A DNA stretch of 64,000 nucleotides. Source: Sycon ciliatum. Taxonomy: Eukaryota; Porifera; Calcarea; Leucosolenida; Sycettidae. Shown one piece after another: positions 38,201-52,600 of the stretch. A program made the position numbers and the translations under genes. The stretch spans positions 15,546,064 to 15,610,063 of the forward strand of contig NC_088645.1 in the NCBI RefSeq assembly GCF_964019385.1, read 5' to 3'. A model generated the notes under the pieces. It was given only the letters and a program-made list of their open reading frames with translations. It was not told where the DNA came from and searched no databases. How positions within the stretch are numbered: position 1 is the stretch's first letter; the number at the start of each line of letters is the position of its first letter.

Positions 38201-41200
38201 CCATCAAGCACTGCCAACCAACACCTGCCCCGAATCAACGGGATCAAAGTCCACACACTGCCCAACCGTTCATCTTGTCACGCACACCAAAGCCCCACAC
38301 TTCCCTTGAAGGAGTGAGGTTCAATGCAGGAAAGAGCAATTATTCATTGCCAAGCAACGCATGCCCCGAATCACCAGGAACAAAGTCCCCGAACTGCCCA
38401 ACCATTCACCTCGTCCAGCATACCAAAGCCTCATACTTCCCTTGAAGGAGTGAGGTTCAATGCAAGATTGAGCCATCATTCACTGCCAAGCAACACATTC
38501 CCCGAATCAACGGTATCAAAGTCTCCACACTGTCTGAACGTTCCTATTGTCAAGTATACCAAAGCCCCACACTTCCCTTGAAGGAGTGAGGTTCAACACA
38601 CAAGACCGAACCATCATTCACTGCCAAGCAACATATACCCCGAATCAACGGGATCGCAGTCTCCGCACTGCCCAACCGTTCATCTTGTCAAGCATACCAA
38701 AGCCGCACACTTCCCTTGAAGGAGTGAGGATCAATGCAAGTTCGACCGATCATTCACTGCCAAGCAATGCACTCGCCTAATCAAAAGGAACACAGTCCCC
38801 ACACTGCCCAACCGTTCATCTTGTCAAGCATATTAGGGCCCCACACTTCACTTGAAGGAGTGAGGTTCAATGCTAGACCGAGCCATCATTCACTGCCAAG
38901 CAACACATGCCCCGAATCAACGGGATCAAAGTCGCCACACTGCCCAACCGTTCATCTTGTCAAGCATACCAAAGCCTCACACTTCCCTTGAAGGAGTGAG
39001 GATCAATGCAAGGTCGACCGATTATTCATGGCCAAACAACTCAGATGCCTAATCAAGGGGAAAAGAGTCCCCACACTTCCCAACCGTTCACCTTGTCAAG
39101 CATACCAAAGCCCCACACTTCCCTTGAAGGAGTGAGGTTCAATGCCAGACCGACCCATCATTCACTGCCAAGCAACACATGCCCCGAATCAACGGGATCA
39201 AGGTCCTCACACTGTCCTACCGTTCATCTTGTCAGGCATATCAGAGTCCCACACTTCCCTTGAAGGAGTGAGGTTCAATGCCAGAGTTCCAATGCAAGAC
39301 CGAGCGATCACTCGCTGCCAAGCAACACATGCCCCGAATCAACTGGATCAAAGTCGCCACCCTGCCCAACCGTTCATCTTGTCAAGCATACCAAAGCCTC
39401 ACACTTCCCTTGAAGGAGTGAGGTTCAATGCAAGATCGACCGATCATTCACTGCCAAAAGACGAACACGCCTAATCAAAGGGAACATAGTCCCCATACCG
39501 CCCAACCGTTCTTCTTGTCAAGCATATCAGAGCCCCACACTTCCCTTGAAGGAGTGAGGTGCAATGCCAGACCGAGCCATCATTCACTGCCAACCAACAC
39601 ATGCCCCGAATCACCAGGAACAAAGTCCCTAAACTGCCCATCCGTTCACCTTGTCAAGCATACCAAAGCCCCACAATTCCCTTGAAGGAGTGAGGTTAGA
39701 TACAAGACCGAACCATCATTCACTGCCAAGCAACATACCCCGAATCAACGTGATCACAGTTTCCGCACTGCCCATCCATTCATCTTGCCAAGCATACCAA
39801 AGCCCCACACTTCCCCTGAAGGAGTGAGGTTCAATGCTAGACCGAGCCATCATTCACTGCCAACCAACACATGCCCCGAATCAACGGGATCAAAGTCGCC
39901 ACACTGCCCAACCCTTCATCTTGTCAAGCATACCAAAGCCTCACACTTCCCTTGAAGGAGTGAGGTTCAATGCAAGATCGAGCCATCATTCACTGCCAAC
40001 CAACACATGCCCCGAATCAACGGGATCAAAGCCTCCACACTTCCCTTGAAGGAGTGAGGTTCAACACACAAGTCCGAACCATCATTCACTGCCAAGCAAC
40101 ATATACCCCGAATCAACGGGATCGCAGTCTCCGCACTGCCAACCGTTCATCTTGTCAAGCATACCGAAGCCGCACACTTTCCTTGAAGGAGTGAGGATCA
40201 ATGCAAGTTCGACCGTTCATTCACTGCCAAGCAACGCACTCGCCTAATCAAAAGGAACAGAGCCCCACACTGCCCAACCGTTCATCTTGTCAAGCATATT
40301 AGGGCCCCACACTTCCCTTGAAGGAGTGAGGTTCAATGCAAGACCGAGCCATCATTCACTGCCAACCAACACATGCCCCGAATCAACGGGATCAAAGTCG
40401 CCACACTGCCCAACCGTTCATCTTGTCAAGCATACCAAAGCCTCACACTTCCCTTGAAAGAGTGAGGTTCAATGCAAGACCGAGCCATCATTCACTGCCA
40501 ACCAACACATGCCCCGAATCAACGGGATCAAAGTCCACACACTGACCAACCGTTGCTCTTGTCAAGCATACCAAAGCCCCACACTTCCCTTGAAAGAGTG
40601 AGGTTCAATGCAAGACCGAGCCATCATTCACTGCCAACCAACACATGCCCCGAATCAACGGGATCAAAGTCGCCACACTGCCCAACCGTTCATCTTGTCA
40701 AGCATACCAAAGCCTCACACTTCCCTTGAAGGAGTGAGGATCAATGCAAGATCGACCGATTATTCACGGCCAAGCAACTCAGATGCCTAATCAAGGGGAA
40801 AAGAGTCCCCACACTGCCCAACCGTTCACCTTGTCAAGCATACCAAAGCCCCACACTTCCCTTGAAGGAGTGAGGTTCAATGCCAGACCGACCCATTATT
40901 CACTGCCAAGCAACACATGCCCCGAATCAACGGGATCAAGGTCCTCACACTGCCATACCGTTCATCTTGTCAGGCATATCAGAGTCCCACACTTCCCTTG
41001 AAGGAGTGAGGTTCAACGCCACAGGTTAAATGCAAGACCGAGCCATCACTCACTGCCAACCAACACATGCCCCGAATCAACGGGATCAAAGTCGCCACAC
41101 TGCCCAACCGTTCATCTTGTCAAGCATACCAAAGCCTCACACTTCCCTTGAAGGAGTGAGGTTCAATGCAAGATCGACCGATCATTCACTGCCAAAAGAC

Positions 41201-41684
41201 GAACACGCCTAATCAAAGGGAACATAGTCCCCACACCGCCCAACCGTTCATCTTGTCAAGCATATCAGAGCCCCACACTTCCCTTGAAGGAGTGAGGTTC
41301 AATGCCAGACCGAGCCATCATTCACTGCCAACCAACACATGCCCCGAATCACCGGGAACAAAGTCCCTCAGCTGCCCATCCGTTCACCTTGTCAAGCATA
41401 CCAAATCCCCAGAATTCCCTTGAAGGAGTGAGGTTCAGTACCAGACCGAAACACCATTCACTGCCAAGCAACATACCCCTAATCAACGTGATCACAGTCT
41501 CCGCACTGCCCATCCATTCATCTTGCCAAGCATACCAAAGCCCCACACTTCCCTTGAAGGAGTGAGGTTCAATGCTAACCAACACATGCCCCGAATCAAC
41601 GGGATCAAAGTCCACACACTGCCCAACCGTTCATCTTGTCACGCACACCAAAGCCCCACACTTCCCTTGAAGGAGTGAGGTTCA

Positions 41685-44600
41685 ATGCAGGAAAGAGCAA
41701 TTATTCATTGCCAAGCAACGCATGCCCCAAATCACCAGGAACAAAGTCCCCGAACTGCCCAACTATTCACCTTGTCCAGCATACCAAAGACTCATACTTC
41801 CCTTGAAGGAGTGAGGTTCAATGCAAGACCGAGCCATCATTCACTGCCAAGCAACACATGCCCCAAATCAACGGAATCAAAGTCGCCACACTGCCCAACC
41901 GTTAGTCTTGTCAACCGTACCAAAGCCCCACACTTCTCTTGAAGGAGTGAGGTTCAATGGAAGATCGATCCATCATTCACTGCCGAGCAACACATGCCCC
42001 GAATCAACGGCATTAAAGCCTCCACACTGCCCAAACGTTCATCTTGTCAAGCATACCAAAGCCCCACAATTATCTTGAAGGAGTGAGGTTCAATACAAGA
42101 CCGAACCATCATTCACTGCCAAGCAACATATACCCCGAATCAACGTGATCACAGTCTCCGCACTGCCCATCCGTTCATCTTGCCAAGCATACCAAAGCCC
42201 CACACTTCCCTTGAAGGAGTGAGGTTCAATGCTAGACCGAGCCATCAAGCACTGCCAACCAACACCTGCCCCGAATCAACGGGATCAAAGTCCACACACT
42301 GCCCAACCGTTCATCTTGTCCAGCACACCAAAGCCCCACACTTCCCTTGAAGGAGTGAGGTTCATTGCAGGAAAGAGCAATTATTCATTACCAAGCAACG
42401 CATGCCCCGAATCACCAGGAACAAAGTCCCCGAACTGCCCAACCGTTCGCCTCGTCCAGCATACCAAAGCCTCATACTTTCCTTGAAGGAGTGAGGTTCA
42501 ATGCAAGATCGAGCCATCACTCACTGCCAAGCAACACATGCCCCGAATCAAGGGTATCAAAGCCTCCACACTGTCTAAACGTTCCTATTGTCAAGTATAC
42601 CAAAGCCCCACACTTCCCTTGAAGGAGTGAGGTTCAACACACAAGACCGAACCATCATTCACTGCCAAGCAACATATACCCCGAATCAACGGGATCGCAG
42701 TCTCCGCACTGCCCAACCGTTCATCTTGTCAAGCATACCAAAGCCGCACACTTCCCTTGAAGGAGTGAGGATCAATGCAAGTTCGACCGATCATTCACTG
42801 CCAAGCAACGCACTCGCATAATCAAAAGGAACACAGTCCCCACACTGCCCAACCGTTCATCTTGTCAAGCATATTAGGGCCCCACTCTTCCCTTGAAGGA
42901 GTGAGGTTCAATGCCAGACCGAGCCATCATTCACTGCCAACCAACACATGCCCCGAATCACCGGGAACAAAGTCCCTGAACTGCCCATCCGTTCACCTTC
43001 TCAAGCATACCAAAGCCCCACAATTCCCTTGAAGGAGTGAGGTTCAATGCAAGGTCGACCGATCATTCACTGCCAAAAGACGAACACGCCTAATCAAAGG
43101 GAACATAGTCCCCACACCGCCCAACCGTTCATCTTGTCAAGCCTATCAGAGCCCCACACTTCCCTTGAAGGAGTGAGGTTCAATGCCAGACCGAGCCATC
43201 ATTCACTGCCAAACAACACATGCCCCGAATCACCGGGAACAAAGTCCCTGAACTGCCCATCCGTTCACCTTGTCAAGCATACCAAAGCCCCACAATTCCC
43301 TTGAAGGAGTGAGGTTCAATACAAGACCGAACCATCATTCACTGCCAAGCAACATACCCCGAATCAACGTGATCACAGTCTCCGCACTGCCCATCCATTC
43401 ATCTTGCCAAGCATACCAAAGCCCCACACTTCCCTTGAAGGAGTGAGGTTCAATGCTAGACCGAGCCATCAATCACTGCCAACCAACACATGCCCCGAAT
43501 CAACGGGATCAAAGTCCACACACTGCCCAACCGTTCATCTTGTCACGCACACCAAAGCCCCACACTTCCCTTGAAGGAGTGAGGTTCAATGCAGGAAAGA
43601 GCAATTATTCATTGCCAAGCAACGCATGCCCCAAATCACCAGGAACAAAGTCCCCGAACTGCCCAACTATTCACCTTGTCCAGCATACCAAAGACTCATA
43701 CTTCCCTTGAAGGAGTGAGGTTCAATGCAAGACCGAGCCATCATTCACTGCCAAGCAACACATGCCCCAAATCAACGGAATCAAAGTCGCCAACTATTCA
43801 CCTTGTCCAGCATACCAAAGACTCATACTTCCCTTGAAGGAGTGAGGTTCAATGCAAGACCGAGCCATCATTCACTGCCAAGCAACACATGCCCCAAATC
43901 AACGGAATCAAAGTCGCCACACTGCTCAACCGTTAGTCTTGTCAACCGTACCAAAGCCCCACACTTCTCTTGAAGGAGTGAGGTTCAGTGGAAGATCGAT
44001 CCATCATTCACTGCCGAGCAACACATGCCCCGAATCAACGGCATTAAAGCCTCCACACTGCCCAAACGTTCATCTTGTCAAGCATACCAAAGCCCCACAA
44101 TTATCTTGAAGGAGTGAGGTTCAATACAAGACCGAACCATCATTCACTGCCAAGCAACATATACCCCGAATCAACGTGATCACAGTCTCCGCACTGCCCA
44201 TCCGTTCATCTTGCCAAGCATACCAAAGCCCCACACTTCCCTTGAAGGAGTGAGGTTCAATGCTAGACCGAGCCATCAAGCACTGCCAACCAACACCTGC
44301 CCCGAATCAACGGGATCAAAGTCCACACACTGCCCAACCGTTCATCTTGTCCAGCACACCAAAGCCCCACACTTCCCTTGAAGGAGTGAGGTTCATTGCA
44401 GGAAAGAGCAATTATTCATTACCAAGCAACGCATGCCCCGAATCACCAGGAACAAAGTCCCCGAACTGCCCAACCGTTCCCCTCGTCCAGCATACCAAAG
44501 CCTCATACTTCCCTGGAAGGAGTGAGGTTCAATGCAAGATCGAGCCATCACTCACTGCCAAGCAACACATGCCCCGAATCAAGGGTATCAAAGCCTCCAC

Positions 44601-45600
44601 ACTGTCTAAACGTTCCTATTGTCAAGTATACCAAAGCCCCACACTTCCCTTGAAGGAGTGAGGTTCAACACACAAGACGGAACCATCATTCACTGCCAAG
44701 CAACATATACCCCGAATCAACGGGATCGCAGTCTCCGCACTGCCCAACCGTTCCTCTTGTCAAGCATACCAAAGCCGCACACTTCCCTTGAAGGAGTGAG
44801 GATCAATACAAGTTTGACCGATCATTCACTGCCAAGCAACGCACTCGCCTAATCAAAAGGAACACAGTCCCCACACTGCCCAACCGTTCATCTTGTCAAG
44901 CATATTAGGGCCCCACTCTTCCCTTGAAGGAGTGAGGTTCAATGCCAGACCGAGCCATCATTCACTGCCAACCAACACATGCCCCGAATCACCGGGAACA
45001 AAGTCCCTGAACTGCCCATCCGTTCACCTTGTCAAGCATACCAAAGCCCCACAATTCCCTTGAAGGAGTGAGGTCCAATGCAAGGTCGACCGATCATTCA
45101 CTGCCAAAAGACGAACACGCCTAATCAAAGGGAACATAGTCCCCACACCGCCCAACCGTTCATCTTGTCAAGCATATCAGAGCCCCACACTTCCCTTGAA
45201 GGAGTGAGGTTCAATGCCAGACCGAGCCATCAAGCACTGCCAACCAACACATGCCCCGAATCAACGGGATCAAAGTCCACACACTGCCCAACCGTTCATC
45301 TTGTCACGCACACCAAAGCCCCACACTTCCCTTGAAGGAGTGAGGTTCAATGCAAGAAAGAGCAATTATTCATTGCCAAGCAACGCATGCCCCGAATCAC
45401 CAGGAACAAAGTCCCCGAACTGCCCAACCATTCACCTCGTCCAGCATACCAAAGCCTCATACTCGAAGGAGTGAGGTTCAATGCAAGATCGAGCCATCAT
45501 TAACTGCCAAGCAACACATGCCCCGAATCAACGGCATCAAAGCCTCCACACTGTCTAAACGTTCCTATTGTCAAGTATACCAAAGCCCCACACTTCCCTT
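41685..45600. repeat. Higher-order repeat in block 3, ~2,031-bp offset
   Basis: Monomers from about 41,821 recur from 43,852 with a constant offset of 2,031 bp. For example, GTTAGTCTTGTCAACCGTAC is at 41,901 and 43,932, and the CAATTATCTTGAAGG variant is in both. The copies differ by very few bases. A local duplication of about 127 bp follows 43,680 at the junction. Confidence 0.8.
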
Positions 45601-46105
45601 GAAGGAGTGAGGTTCAACACACAAGACCGAACCATCATTCACTGCCAAGCAACATATACCCCGAATCAACGGGATCGCAGTCTCCGCACTGCCCAACCGT
45701 TCATCTTGTCAAGCATACCAAAGCCGCACACTTCCCTTGAAGGAGTGAGGATCAATGCAAGTTCGACCGTTCATTCACTGCCAAGCAACGCACTCGCCTA
45801 ATCAAAAGGAACAGAGTCCCCACACTGCCCAACCGTTCATCTTGTCAAGCATATTAGGGCCCCACACTTCCCTTGAAGGAGTGAGGTTCAATGCAAGACC
45901 GAGCCATCATTCACTGCCAACCAACACATGCCCCGAATCAACGGGATCAAAGTCGCCACACTGCCCAACCGTTCATCTTGTCAAGCATACCAAAGCCTCA
46001 CACTTCCCTTGAAGGAGTGAGGTTCAATGCAAGATCGAGCCATCATTCACTGCCAACCAACACATGCCCCGAATCAACGGGATCAAAGTCGCCACACTGC
46101 CCAAC

Positions 46106-46663
46106 TGTAACGGATTTCGTCTTGTATGATTTACGCATGTCGTTGTATTTGGTTCTTGTCTTGTGGAGTCCAGTGTCTGATGTCATATATGGTCTAAGTG
46201 TACGCGCGAGTATGGTGTGATGTGTGACGTTTATGGTATGTGGTGCATGCAAGAGTACGCGTTGTCAGAGTGTGAGGATGTGCTTCCGTCTGTGTGAGAG
46301 TGACTGTCAAGTGAATGCTGTACATGCGCAGTGCTAGTTTGGTCTGGGAATGAGAGTCGTGTGTGATTCGTCCGTGGTCTGGTTGTCTTGGTCTTGGTCA
46401 TGTGTTCTGTACGTATTCGTCCCTGATTGGTCGTCTCGATTTGTCGTCGGTTTATTACTGCTTGTTCGTTGTTGTTTTCTGCGAGTCTTTTCTGAAGTCT
46501 TTTCCCGGGAGTCTTCCCGTTGTCCTTTTTGTCCTCGCCAAGTTTGTCTCTCTCCTCCTGCGCCCTCGTCATTTCTTGGTATAATATAAGAGTATTGAAG
46601 ATACAATCAAGAGTTTGCGTTGTTGTGTGGCGGGGGCCAGGGGGAGAAGCATTTCCTTTACAC
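46106..46663 (+). mobile_element. Solo LTR (fossil LTR retroelement) in satellite block 3
   Basis: A 558-bp insertion begins TGTAAC and ends TTTACA, the TG…CA pattern of long terminal repeats, with a 5-bp inverted TGTAA/TTACA at the ends. CAAC flanks both sides (46,102-46,105 and 46,664-46,667), a 4-bp target duplication in a satellite monomer. A TATA-like stretch (TATAATATAAGAG) lies near 46,579, consistent with an LTR promoter. No internal coding part, primer-binding site or second LTR is present, so this is a relic left by LTR-LTR recombination. The family is not determined; a 4-5 bp duplication fits Ty3-type elements. It appears younger than the monomer it sits in, since the flanking monomer is intact. 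Confidence 0.75.
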
Positions 46664-47687
46664 AACCGTTCATCTTGTCAAGCATACGAAAGCCTCACAC
46701 TTCCCTTGAAGGAGTGAGGTTCAATGCAAGACCGAGCCATCATTCACTGCCAACCAACACATGCCCCGAATCAACGGGATCAAAGTCGCCACACTGCCCA
46801 ACCGTTCATCTTGTCAAGCATACCAAAGCCTCACACTTCCCTTGAAGGAGTGAGGATCAATGCAAGATCGACCGATTATTCACGGCCAAGCAACTCAGAT
46901 GCCTAATCAAGGGGAACAGAGTCCCCACACTGCCCAACCGTTCACCTTGTCAAGCATGCCAAAGCCCCATACTTCCTTTGAAGGAGTGAGGTTCAATGCC
47001 AGACCGACCCATCATTCACTGCCAAGCAACACATGCCCCGAATCAACGGGATCAACGTCCTCACACTGCCATACCGTTCATCTTGTCAGGCATATCAGAG
47101 TCCCACACTTCCCTTGAAGGAGTGAGGTTCAACGCCAGAGGTTCCATGCAAGACCGAGCCATCAGTCACTGCCAACCAACACATGCCCCGAATCAACGGG
47201 ATCAAAGTCGCCACACTGCCCAACCGTTCATCTTGTAAAGCATACCAAAGCCTCACACTTCCCTTGAAGGAGTGAGGTTCAATGCAAGATCGACCGATCA
47301 TTCACTGCCAAAAGACAAACACGCCTAATCAAAGGGAACATAGTCCCCACACCGCCCAACCGTTCCTCTTGTCAAGCATATCAGAGCCCCACACTTCCCT
47401 TGAAGGAGTGAGGTTCAATGCCAGACCGAGCCATCATTCACTGCCAACCAACACATGCCCCAAATCACCAGGAACAAAGTCCCCGAACTGCCCATCCGTT
47501 CACCTTGTCAAGCATACCAAAGCCCCACAATTCCCTTGAAGGAGTGAGGTTCAATACAAGACCGAAACACCATTCACTGCCAAGCAACATACCCCGAATC
47601 AACGTGATCACAGTCTCCGCACTGCCCATCCATTCATCTTGCCAAGCATACCAAAGCCCCACACTTCCCTTGAAGGAGTGAGGTTCA

Positions 47688-50600
47688 ATGCTAGACCGAG
47701 CCATCAATCACTGCCAACCAACACATGCCCCGAATCAACGGGATCAAAGTCCACCCACTGCCCAACCGTTCATCTTGTCACGCACACCAAAGCCCCACAC
47801 TTCCCTTGAAGGAGTGAGGTTCAATGCAGGAAAGAGCAATTATTCATTGCCAAGCAACGCATGCCCCGAATCACCAGGAACAAAGTCCCCGAACTGCCCA
47901 ACCATTCACCACGTCCAGCATACCAAAGCCTCATACTTCCCTTGAAGGAGTGAGGTTCAATGCAAGATCGAGCCATCATTCACTGCCAAGCAACACATGC
48001 CCCGAATCAACGGCATCAAAGCCTCCACACTGTCTAAACGTTCCTATTGTCAAGTATACCAAAGCCCCACACTTCCCTTGAAGGAGTGAGGTTCAACACA
48101 CAAGACCGAACCATCATTCACTGCCAAGCAACATATACCCCGAATCAACGGGATCGCAGTCTCCGCACTGCCCAACCGTTCATCTTATCAAGCATACCAA
48201 AGCCGCACACTTCCCTTGAAGGAGTGAGGATCAATGAAAGTTCGACCGTTCATTCACTGCCAAGCAACGCACTCGTCTAATCAAAAGGAACAGAGTCCCC
48301 ACACTGCCCAACCGTTCATCTTGTCAAGCATATTAGGGCCCCACACTTCCCTTGAAGGAGTGAGGTTCAATGCAAGACCGAGCCATCACTCACTGCACCA
48401 ACACATGCCCCGAATCAACGGGATCAAAGTCGCCACACTGCCCAACCGTTCATCTTGTCAAGCATACCAAAGCCTCACACTTCCATTGAAGGAGTGAGGT
48501 TCAATGCAAGACCGAGCCATCATTCACTGCCAACCAACACATGCCCCGAGTCAACGGGATCAAAGTCGCCACACTGCCCAACCGTTCATCTTGTCAAGCA
48601 TACCAAAGCCTCACACTTCCCTTGAAGGAGTGAGGTTCAATGCAAGACCGAGTCATCATTCACTGCCAACCAACACATGCCCCGAATCAACGGGATCAAA
48701 GTCGCCACACTGCCGAACCGTTCATCTTGTCAAGCATACCAAAGCCTCACACTTCCCTTGAAGGAGTGAGGATCAATGCAAGATCGACCGATTATTCACG
48801 GCCAAGCAACTCAGATGCCTAATCAAGGGGAACAGAGTCCCCACACTGCCCAACCGTTCACCTTGTCAAGCATACCAAAGCCCCACACTTCCCTTGAAGG
48901 AGTGAGGTTCAATGCCAGACCGACCCATCATTCACTGCCAAGCAACACATGCCCCGAATCAACGGGATCAAGGTCCTCACACTGCCATACCGTTCATCTT
49001 GTCAGGCATATCAGAGTCCCACACTTCCCTTGAAGGAGTGAGGTTCAACGCCACAGGTTCAATGCAAGACCGAGCCATCACTCACTGCCAACCAACACAT
49101 GCCCCGAATCAACGGGATCAAAGTCGCCACACTGCCCAACCGTTCATCTTGTCAAGCATACCAAAGCCTCACACTTCCCTTGAAGGAGTGAGGTTCAATG
49201 CAAGATCGACCGATCATTCACTGCCGAAAGACGAACACGCCTAATCACAGGGAACATAGTCCCCACACCGCCCAACCGTTCATCTTGTCAAAGCATATCA
49301 GAGCCCCACACTTCCCTTGAAGGAGTGAGGTTCAATGCCAGACTGAGCCCTCATTCACTGCCAACCAACACATGCCCCGAATCACCGGGAACAAAGTCCC
49401 TGAACTGCCCATCCGTTCACCTTGTCAAGCATACCAAAGCCTCACAATTCCCTAGAAGGAGTGAGGTTCAATACAAGACCGAACCATCATTCACTGCCAA
49501 GCAACATACCCCGAATCAACGTGATCACAGTCTCCGCACTGCCCATCCATTCATCTTGCCAAGCATACCTAAGCCCCACACTTCTCTTGAAGGAGTGAGG
49601 TTCAATGCTAGACCGAGCCATCAATCACTGCCAACCAACACATGTCCCTTGAAGGAGTGAGGTTCAATGCCAGACCGAGCCCTCATTCACTGCCAACCAA
49701 CACATGCCCCGAATCACCGGGAACAAAGTCCCTGAACTGCCCATCCGTTCACCTTGTCAAGCATACCAAAGCCTCACAATTCCCTAGAAGGAGTGAGGTT
49801 CAATACAAGACCGAACCATCATTCACTGCCAAGCAACATACCCCGAATCAACGTGATCACAGTCTCCGCACTGCCCATCCATTCATCTTGCCAAGCATAC
49901 CAAAGCCCCACACTTCCCTTGAAGGAGTGAGGTTCAATGCTAGACCGAGCCATCAATCACTGCCAACCAACACATGCCCCGAATCAACGGGATCAAAGTT
50001 CACCCACTGCCCAACCGTTCATCTTGTCACGCACACCAAAGCCCCACACTTCCCTTGAAGGAGTGAGGTTCAATGCAGGAAAGAGCAATTATTCATTGCC
50101 AAGCAACGCATGCCCCGAATCACCAGGAACAAAGTCCCCGAACTGCCCAACCATTCACCACGTCCAGCATACCAAAGCCTCATACTTCCCTTGAAGGAGT
50201 GAGGTTCAATGCAAGATCGAGCCATCATTCACTGCCAAGCAACACATGCCCCGAATCAACGGCATCAAAGCCTCCACACTTTCTAAACGTTCCTATTGTC
50301 AAGTATACCAAAGCCCCACACTTCCCTTGAAGGAGTGAGGTTCAACACACAAGACCGAACCATCATTCACTGCCAAGCAACATATACCCCGAATCAACGG
50401 GATCGCAGTCTCCGCACTGCCCAACCGTTCATCTTATCAAGCATACCAAAGCCGCACACTTCCCTTGAAGGAGTTAGGATCAATGAAAGTTCGACCATTC
50501 ATTCACTGCCAAGCAACGCACTCTTCTAATCAAAAGGAACAGAGTCCCCACACTGCCCAACCGTTCATCTTGTCAAGCATATTAGGGCCCCACACTTCCC

Positions 50601-52600
50601 TTGAAGGAGTGAGGTTCAATGCAAGACCGAGCCATCATTCACTGCACCAACACATGCCCCGAATCAACGGGATCAAAGTCGCCACACTGCCCAACCGTTC
50701 ATCTTGTCAAGCATACCAAAGCCTCACACTTCCCTTGAAGGAGTGAGGTTCAATGCAAGACCGAGCCATCATTCACTGCACCAACACATGCCCCGAATCA
50801 ACGGGATCAAAGTCGCCACACTGCCCAACCGTTCATCTTGTCAAGCATACCAAAGCCTCACACTTCCCTTGAAGGAGTGAGGTTCAATGCAAGACCGAGT
50901 CATCATTCACTGCCAACCAACACATGCCCCGAATCAATGGGATCAAAGTCGCCACACTGCCCAACCGTTCATCTTGTCAAGCATACCAAAGCCTCACACT
51001 NNNNNNNNNNNNNNNNNNNNNNNNNNNNNNNNNNNNNNNNNNNNNNNNNNNNNNNNNNNNNNNNNNNNNNNNNNNNNNNNNNNNNNNNNNNNNNNNNNNN
51101 NNNNNNNNNNNNNNNNNNNNNNNNNNNNNNNNNNNNNNNNNNNNNNNNNNNNNNNNNNNNNNNNNNNNNNNNNNNNNNNNNNNNNNNNNNNNNNNNNNNN
51201 TCCCTTGAAGGAGTGAGGATCAATGCAAGATCGACCGATTATTCACGGCCAAGCAACTCAGATGCCTAATCAAGGGGAACAGAGTCCCCACACTGCCCAA
51301 CCGTTCACCTTGTCAAGCACACCAAAGCCCCACACTTCCCTTGAAGGAGTGAGGTTCAATGCCAGACCGACCCATCATTCACTGCCAAGCAACACATGCC
51401 CCGAATCAACGGGATCAACGTCCTCACACTGCCATACCGTTCATCTTGTCAGGCATATCAGAGTCCCACACTTCCCTTGAAGGAGTGAGGTTCCACGCCA
51501 CAGGTTCAGTGCAAGACCGAGCCATCACTCACTGCCAACCAACACATGCCCCGAATCAACGGGATCAAAGTCGCCACACTGCCCAACCGTTCATCTTGTC
51601 AAGCATACCAAAGCCTCACACTTCCCTTGAAGGAGTGAGGTTCAATGCAAGATCGACCGATCATTCACTGCCGAAAGACGAACACGCCTAATCAAAGGGA
51701 ACATAGTCCCCACACCACCCAACCGTTCATCTTGTCAAAGCATATCAGAGCCCCACACTTCCCTTGAAGGAGTGAGGTTCAATGCCAGACCGAGCCCTCA
51801 TTCACTGCCAACCAACACATGCCCCGAATCACCGGGAACAAAGTCCCTGAACTGCCCATCCGTTCACCTTGTCAAGCATACCAAAGCCTCACAATTCCCT
51901 AGAAGGAGTGAGGTTCAATACAAGACCGAACCATCATTCACTGCCAAGCAACATACCCCGAATCAACGTGATCACAGTCTCCGCACTGCCCATCCATTCA
52001 TCTTGCCAAGCATACCTAAGCCCCACACTTCTCTTGAAGGAGTGAGGTTCAATGCTAGACCGAGCCATCAATCACTGCCAACCAACACATGTCCCTTGAA
52101 GGAGTGAGGTTCAATGCCAGACCGAGCCCTCATTCACTGCCAACCAACACATGCCCCGAATCACCGGGAACAAAGTCCCTGAACTGCCCATCCGTTCACC
52201 TTGTCAAGCATACCAAAGCCTCACAATTCCCTAGAAGGAGTGAGGTTCAATACAAGACCGAACCATCACTCACTGCCAAGCAACATACCCCGAATCAACG
52301 TGATCACAGTCTCCGCACTGCCCATCCATTCATCTTGCCAAGCATACCTAAGCCCCACACTTCTCTTGAAGGAGTGAGGTTCAATGCTAGACCGAGCCAT
52401 CAATCACTGCCAACCAACACATGCCCCGGATCAACGGGATCAAAGTTCACACACTGCCCAACCGTTCATCTTGTCACGCACACCAAAGCCCCACACTTCC
52501 CTTGAAGGAGTGAGGTTCAATGCAAGAAAGAGCAATTATTCATTGCCAAGCAACGCATGCCCCGAATCACCAGGAACAAAGTCCCCGAGTCCAGCTTACC
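47688..52600. repeat. Higher-order repeat in block 3, ~2,247-bp period
   Basis: The series at 47,688 recurs at 49,937 (2,249 bp) and at 52,384 (2,447 bp, which includes 200 Ns). A diagnostic truncated-monomer junction, CACATGTCCCTTGAAGG, lies near 49,638 and 52,085, and a CACTGCACCAACACATG deletion variant lies near 48,393 and 50,643. Each unit also contains a 317-bp internal duplication (49,325 to 49,642; 51,772 to 52,089). Confidence 0.8.
51001..51200. other. Assembly gap (200 N) inside the satellite
   Basis: Exactly 200 Ns. The left flank ends …GCCTCACACT and the right flank begins TCCCTTGAAGGAGTGAGG, which join without loss or overlap into an intact monomer identical in form to 48,741-48,790. 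The true missing length is therefore zero or a whole number of monomers, if the higher-order pattern holds. Confidence 0.95.
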
